In this document: positions 59,001 through 64,000 of the stretch, one piece after another
Numbering within the stretch: position 1 is the first letter of the stretch
Layout of the letters: each line of letters opens with the position of its first letter
Assembly: GCA_947095535.1 (NCBI GenBank)
Contig: OX352773.1
Coordinates: forward strand, 1,054,001-1,118,000
Source of the DNA: Poecilobothrus nobilitatus
Taxonomy: Eukaryota; Arthropoda; Insecta; Diptera; Dolichopodidae
Direction of reading: 5' to 3'
Length of the DNA: 64,000 nt
The notes under the pieces: generated by a model
What the model saw: only the letters and a program-made list of their open reading frames with translations
What the model was told of the DNA's origin: nothing
Databases searched by the model: none
Made by a program: the position numbers and the translations under genes

Positions 59001-59917
59001 CAAAATCGCTTTAGCTATAAAAATTGTTTGAGCTATTTTAGAAAGAGCAAAAAAATGGCATTGCTTTTTAGCTTTATGTATGTAAGATAGTTCTTATATC
59101 CTTTAAGCTCAACTAAAAATATATCGACTTCTTAAATAAAAAATATTTTTTGGGCTTTCTTCTACTAAACTATTTGGAGTTTTTCAACAAAATACGTATT
59201 TTTTTAAAGGAAATTTTCAAGTAAAGTATAGTATAGCCCACTTTTTAGCAATTTTTAATCTAACTTCACAGCAAATTATCGTTAACTTACTTTTATGCCT
59301 TGTTACAAGACTATTTATACTTAATCTAAATATTATTTTTAAATAAATTTAGTTGATTCTAAAAAAAATGAACTTTAGTTTTTTTTCTAATTCAAAATAA
59401 ACACACGTTTTATGTCTTTAGTTCATATTGTTTTCTAGTTAAAATATTTTAAAGTCTAATAAACTAGTAAATTTGTTTTCAGTTTTTCCTAATTGAATAC
59501 CATGAGAAGCTTCATTATTATCACAAAGAAAATAAGAAGTATATTATACATTTAATAGCATGAAAAAAAGGTCAAAGAACAAAACTGAAATATGTATGGA
59601 CATAGTTATTTTTGGTAAATTGCAAAACAAAAATAATAATTAAAAATATAAATTAATATATTAAAATTTATTTATATATTAAAAATATAATATGTGTTTA
59701 TATAATAATGTTTAATATATTAAAAAATATATTGAACATTATTTTTGAAATATACATATGTAGGTATATAAAAAGCTTTTATAAATAATTCTTTTTAACT
59801 TACGTCTTTTAAAATTTCTTATACAATAGAAGGAAATAGAAAACTTATATCTTAAAAATTTGAATTTTTCTTCGAGTATAACTATTTTTAGCCAAGAATT
59901 CTATTGAAAAACAAAAA
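59001..59917. other. AT-rich stretch; probable downstream flank of the exon at 59918
   Basis: No gene was seen. If 59918-60050 is a last exon, its 3' UTR and poly(A) site lie here on the minus strand. No single signal stands out in this AT-rich sequence. Confidence 0.4.
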
Positions 59918-60050
59918 TTATTTAATACAATAATCCTTTCTTTGTTGTCTTATCACTGCTTCCAATTTAATGCACCGTTCGCGCAAAGTTCCATTTTCTT
60001 TTTGTAGCAACTCGACGGTTGAATCTTTCTTCTCAATAGCTTGTTGAACT
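59918..60050 (-). CDS. Terminal coding exon of a coiled-coil host gene (43 codons plus stop)
   Basis: The minus strand reads TTAAATTTAG (a good 3' splice site, AG at 60051-60052) then 133 nt. One base completes a split codon, then 43 codons start VQQAIEKKDSTVELLQKENG and end KLEAVIRQQRKDYCIK, followed by TAA at 59918-59920. The composition is normal coding, with clear heptads (L14, L15, L22, I27, L29, V32, I33), in contrast to the AT-rich flanks. It is not LINE-, LTR- or transposase-like. The C-terminal LRERCIKLEAVIRQQR pattern reminded me of the C-terminus of centrosomal Cep131/AZI1 (Drosophila dila). That is a weak recollection and I give no symbol. Upstream exons would lie to the right, beyond the LINE debris. 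Confidence 0.5.
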
Positions 60051-60377
60051 CTAAATTTAATTTTTCAAAATAAATATGTATGTAATATATTGAGAAAAAA
60101 AATAAAAGTATAATAATTTTCAAATTAAATGGCTTCTAAAAAAAATTGTATCAGAAAGTTTACCGCAATAAAAAATAAATGAGGAAAATGAAATAAATGT
60201 TTTTGAAAGAAAGGAATAAATACTCGTATTTAATAAAAATTCTTGTTCTTATGTTTCTTGTACTTTCCCCCACCACCATTTATTACTCTTACCATGTTAA
60301 AATAAATTATTAACAAATAATATAATGTTATAATAACAACAGATAATCAACAAATAGTTTGAAAAAAAAATAGATGC
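60051..60377. other. AT-rich, intron-like stretch
   Basis: If the exon at 59918 is real, this is the intron before it. On the minus strand AACATGGTAAGAG at about 60291 looks like a 5' splice site, but the sequence before it does not look coding. Confidence 0.35.
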
Positions 60378-61130
60378 AATGAACAAAACAGAAGGAATTA
60401 ATACCCCAAGTGGTAATTCAGCTAAGCTGGAAAAACCACCCTCTCATGAGGCTGATCTCACAGATTCTGGGGAAGATCACTTATTGCCCTTAGATACTCA
60501 AGTAGTAAAGAAAATGAAATGGATTCTTTCAAAATAAGCAGCAAGATTCCTAGATCACCATGAGGGATGACTCACAGAAGCAACTCTACAAATAGCAAAG
60601 CCACTATGTCAAAAACTGATAGAGAAAATTCAATGAAGATAACATTGGTGAATTGCTAAGAAAGGAGAAGTTCAATTTCATTTAAGAATAAGTGAGCTAG
60701 AAAATCTGTGCAAAGAATTAAAAAGTGAAATTTGCACACTTAAAAGCCAAAAGAAAGAGAAGAAAAGACAAAGATGTCAACAGTGGTAAGTAATGACTAA
60801 TAAGAAAGATGTCAAGAATTCGGTCGAATACAACACAGACGAAGAACAACTTGCTCGAGAAACTGACTAGGTAATAAAACGAAGGTCTAAAAAAGGGAAG
60901 CAGAAGGATCATCTGAAATAATTTCAGGGAATCTAAGAGAGAAAACAAATTTGACTCAATTATAAGTAAGAAAAAATAATACGCTATAATAAAAAGAAAT
61001 ATAAACCTCCTCCGGTCATATTGAGCAACATAGTAAAGTCCTCAGTTGCAAAAAGTCATGCAAGAGTCTAAAATAAAATTTAAAGCTAACATGATGAACA
61101 AAAATAGTTAAAAATTAATGTCGAAGATGA
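60378..61130 (+). pseudogene. LINE ORF1-like remnant
   Basis: From ATG at 60378 the frame gives MNKTEGINTPSGNSAKLEKP then SHEADLTDSGEDHLLPLDTQ and stops at about 60535. Other frames continue with RISELENLCKELKSEICTLK and SQKKEKKRQ (a coiled coil, about 60690-60765) and NKKDVKNSVEYNTDEEQLAR. This acidic start plus coiled coil resembles ORF1 N-termini of R1/LOA-type LINEs. No zinc knuckle is visible. It is broken in at least four places. Confidence 0.45.
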
Positions 61131-61139
61131 AACGGAATA

Positions 61140-62965
61140 TGGACAAGGCTGGGCATATGTAAAGGAGTTGGAGAGTAGTTTCCTCCTCTTCTTCATCTTC
61201 GCAGGCTCTACAATAGTCATTTACGGATAAGCCAAGTCTTCAAACATTATTCCCTATTAGACAGTGACCGGTTATTATACCCATTGTCATTCCAATATCT
61301 ATCCTTTTAAGGGAAAGCTGATCATTGGATTGTCTTAAATCGGTTTTTGGGCCATATGAAGCTTGTGATATTGCACGAGGTAAAGTTTGACCATTTGTTA
61401 TTTACCATATCCGTTATTTCCTTTCGAAGTAACGTTTTGCTTGTGGATACAGATACCTCTAGCCTTATCTTGTTCGGCAAGACTTGTAAGGTTACAAATT
61501 CTTGCAAGATCACTAGCTTTTTCATTTCCCGAAATATTTTGATGACCTGGTACCCAGCAAAGCTGAATGCTAAACTGCCTGGCCATCTTGTTAAGAAGTT
61601 TTCGGCAGTTTATTACGGCCTGACTAAACTAAGTTTACGGCAGTTTCGGCAGCCTGACTATCTGATAGAATACGTACTTGCTTTACAGTCAAAACGCCTC
61701 TATTCAGTAGAGTCAAGACTTCTTGGATTGCCATAATTTCTGCTTGGAAGACTACAATGATCTGGTAATCGGAAATTATGACACTACTCTACTGTTCATT
61801 TTTGAATCATCCGTTAGAATTGTACTTCCTCGAAGGTCATCTCTGTGTTCGAGTTCCAACTCTGACGGCTTCGTATGCTCGTCACGTGAGATTTTCTGAA
61901 GAAGTAAGTGGAGGACATGTAGTCCACCAAAACGGGAGTAGACTTGAATTGGTTTATGATATTAGAGTGACCTTCTTGTGAATTGATCTATTGAGATGTA
62001 GCTTTTAATCTTACAGCTGTGTTTGCGGCTGTAAATTTGCTATAATATTATATTATAGCAAAATAGCAAAAATTAATTAATAGGCATTAAATTAAGCATG
62101 ATGTCTAATGCGGCAGAAGGGGTTGTTATTAAAGAGCCACTAATACATAGTGCGGCAGTTATTTAAACCCCGATTGGCTTTTTATCGATTGGCTTCCACC
62201 TTACTAGGACTCCATACATAAGAATGGGTCTTATTACGGATGTATAAGTCATGTGCGGCTCAAGCTCGACATTTCATAGCAACGGCTTTTTTGTACGAGT
62301 AGGGTGTATAGAGGCCTTCCTTACTCTTTCTGAGATGTTAGCCTTCCAACTTAACTTCCTGTCTAGAATTAGACCCAGAAATTTCACCGTTTCGCCAAAG
62401 GCAAGAATGGAGCAACTTAACAAAGGTGGCTTTATTTTGGGGATTTTATATTTCTTAATAAAGAGGACCAGTTCGATTTTCTGTGAATTTACTGACAGTC
62501 CACAGTCTGTAAGTCCATGTTGTAATTTTATTTAGTGTAAGTTGCAAAACGTCCGTGAGACTGCCTGGGAACTTGCCATTGACAACGACGGCAACATCGT
62601 CCGCATAGGCGATTGTTGTGCAGCCAACCCCCCCTTCCAGGATTTTAAGCAGCGTCTTTACTACAATATTCCAAAGAAGGGGAGATAGCACAATTCCTTG
62701 CGGAGTCCCTCTCTTAACAAACATTTTTGCAGAAACGTTGCCTATATTGGCACTGATGACCCTGCTATGTAGCATATTACCTATCAGTGCTTTTAGCTCT
62801 GGTTCTACTCATAGGCTTATGAGTGCGTCTACAATTGCTGCCTGATCGACGTTATTAAACGCTCCCTCAATGTCTCTAAATGCTGCAAAAGTATACTCTT
62901 TGCAATTTAGAAATCTTTCAATTGAGCTAGTCAGGGTGTGAAGTGCGGTGGATGTAGCTAATAAA
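61140..62965 (-). pseudogene. LINE RT-RNase H remnant (Jockey superfamily, RNase H-bearing)
   Basis: On the minus strand from 62965 down: ALHTLTSSIERFLNCKEYTF, AAFRDIEGAFNNVDQAAIVD (RT catalytic Asp), KMFVKRGTPQGIVLSPLLWN (about 62655-62715), then CTTIAYADDVAVVVNGKFPG (catalytic YADD intact). RT continues to about 62455 and a worn linker follows. RNase H at about 61398-61586 shows QLCWVPGHQNISGNEKASDL, where the catalytic Asp of KADE reads Ser. The frame 62455-62775 is the longest clean piece. It is 5'-truncated at about 62965, where another LINE begins in the opposite sense. Confidence 0.75.
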
Positions 62966-62969
62966 AGGA

Positions 62970-63960
62970 AAGACAAATGATATGATAACCAATATACGAC
63001 AAAACAAACAGAGTTGAATTCAACACCAAAAACACACAATGCTGTTTAATCTCGCGTAAAATAGCAACTCCTATATCCAACCTGACATTCAAGAGAGAAG
63101 CTCTGCAGCATTCAACAGATTTAAATATTCGAGTTAAATCAAAAATTGACTTGGTCAAAACATATTTTTGGTACAGCTAAAAATGCTGGTAAATGTCTGG
63201 GTTTCTTGTACCGCTGTAAAGCTTACTTTTCTCCTTCCGCTCTTCTCAACATCTATGAAATGTACATTAGACCGAAAATAGAGTATAATACACATATTGG
63301 GGCTGGAGTTCTCCAAACTGCGCTAGTTTATCTCGACAAAGTGCAAAATAGAGCAATTCGTCTTATTGATGACCCCAGTGTTACCTCATCGCTCACTGCA
63401 TTCTGCCATCGCCGTATTGTCGGCTCATTGATCCTGTTTTATAGATACCTTGTAGGGGTGAACACCTGTTCTAAAGAAATAAAACAATTATTGCCTCCAT
63501 TCAAAGTTTCCAACGTGAAACAAGGAGTGCGGCAGATGTCTACCGCTACACTGTCGAATTGTTACGTCAAGATGACGTAACACGGAATTAGGAAATTCGT
63601 TTATTATGCGCACGGTTGCTGATTTATATGTGTACGCTACAACGAAATTTAAGAAGAACATTAATATCCTTCTTCAAAATAACTCCAAATTTTTTCCTCC
63701 ATCCTCAATTAGTAATCCTAATTATCCCAAATCCAATTTCCCAAGTAATATTTTCCTTATCCTTTTACCCAAAGCCAAACTGTACATTATATCACTATGT
63801 ATTAAAGGACCCATCCTAAAGCTTGGTTTAAAGGGGGTTGGTTTTGGTTGGTTAAAGTCCAACACTACCCAAAGAAACCTCGTGTAGTTCCTTTGAATGA
63901 CTTTCCGTGTTTTCCACCGTCCATCGTAACAAAAAAAAAGGTTGACCTCAGCTAGAGGAA
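62970..63960 (+). pseudogene. LINE RT 3' half with 3' UTR
   Basis: Frames give TQCCLISRK-like and IATPISNLTFKREALQH pieces (about 63020-63110). An open stretch to 63580 follows with LTWSKHIFGTAKNAGKCLGF, RCKAYFSPSALLNIYEMYIR, KIEYNTHIGAGVLQTALVYL and RAIRLIDDPSVTSSLTAFCH. KFKKNINILLQN lies near 63640-63675. The 3' UTR (AAGGGGGTTGGTTTTGG at about 63831) resembles 24960-25175. The upstream half of RT is missing. The frame at 63146 opens at TTG with no true ATG, as expected for a fragment. Confidence 0.75.
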
Positions 63961-64000
63961 GAGAGCTAAGAAAAGGTATTTATTCATTCATAAACAAAAG

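Noticed and set aside
61347..61736. 129-codon plus-strand frame, and others at 61778-61981, 62251-62535 and 62618-62845
   Set aside because: These are shadows of the minus-strand LINE RT/RNase H.

Overview
The window looks like intergenic heterochromatin-like DNA from a cyclorrhaphan fly. It is very AT-rich and full of ACATACATA/TATGTATGT runs. It carries insect-type LINEs, an env-bearing gypsy/17.6-type provirus with a serine-tRNA primer site, and a mini-me/DINE-1-like repeat with a GTCC microsatellite. A tephritid-like fly is my best guess, inferred from style only. Almost everything recognisable is mobile-element debris. The only host-gene candidate is one terminal coding exon at 59918-60050 (minus). 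I found no rRNA, no free-standing tRNA gene, no CRISPR array and no gene cluster acting as a system.

Layout. 1-1535: minus-strand LINE (endonuclease end to RT YADD), cut off at the window edge. 1551-3127: first copy of dispersed repeat 'family A'. 3128-5050: AT-rich, with one small hairpin element. 5053-5815: 'family B' repeat. 5873-8596: a pogo/Tigger-like transposon with no transposase and two smaller inverted-repeat elements nested in it. 8828-23237: two head-to-tail, apparently identical copies of a 7205-bp segment, each holding a hAT-like MITE, a second MITE and a dead LINE RT, and each ending in a (TAATAAA)n array. The array runs on to about 24770 in a further ~1.04-kb module. 24960-33120: LINE tails and fragments (LOA-like, Jockey-like and others) and two MITEs with clean target-site duplications. 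33369-36150: two of three copies of a tRNA-derived SINE, and a Helitron-like 3' end.

36346-46480 is a nested stack. A minus-oriented family A copy was interrupted by the provirus (36400-41002, duplicated target AACG) and, separately, by a LINE (about 41144-45190). That LINE was itself interrupted by a family B repeat (about 42434-43738). The provirus keeps both LTRs, the primer site, the polypurine tract, a broken gag, protease and an env C-terminal part, but has lost RT, RNase H and integrase. 46560-50650 holds two LINEs in opposite orientations. 51080-52671 is family A copy 2. 54480-56260 is a minus-strand gypsy pol remnant. 56840-57760 is a partial family A copy with a 60-bp-TIR MITE inside. 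58845-59000 is the third SINE copy. 60378-64000 holds an ORF1-like remnant and two LINE fragments that meet near 62965.

No intact autonomous element is present, so nothing here is likely to encode a working pathway. The informative content is the insertion order, the recent-looking tandem duplication, the unnamed repeat families and the lone exon. All homology calls are from reading motifs by eye; no database search was possible.
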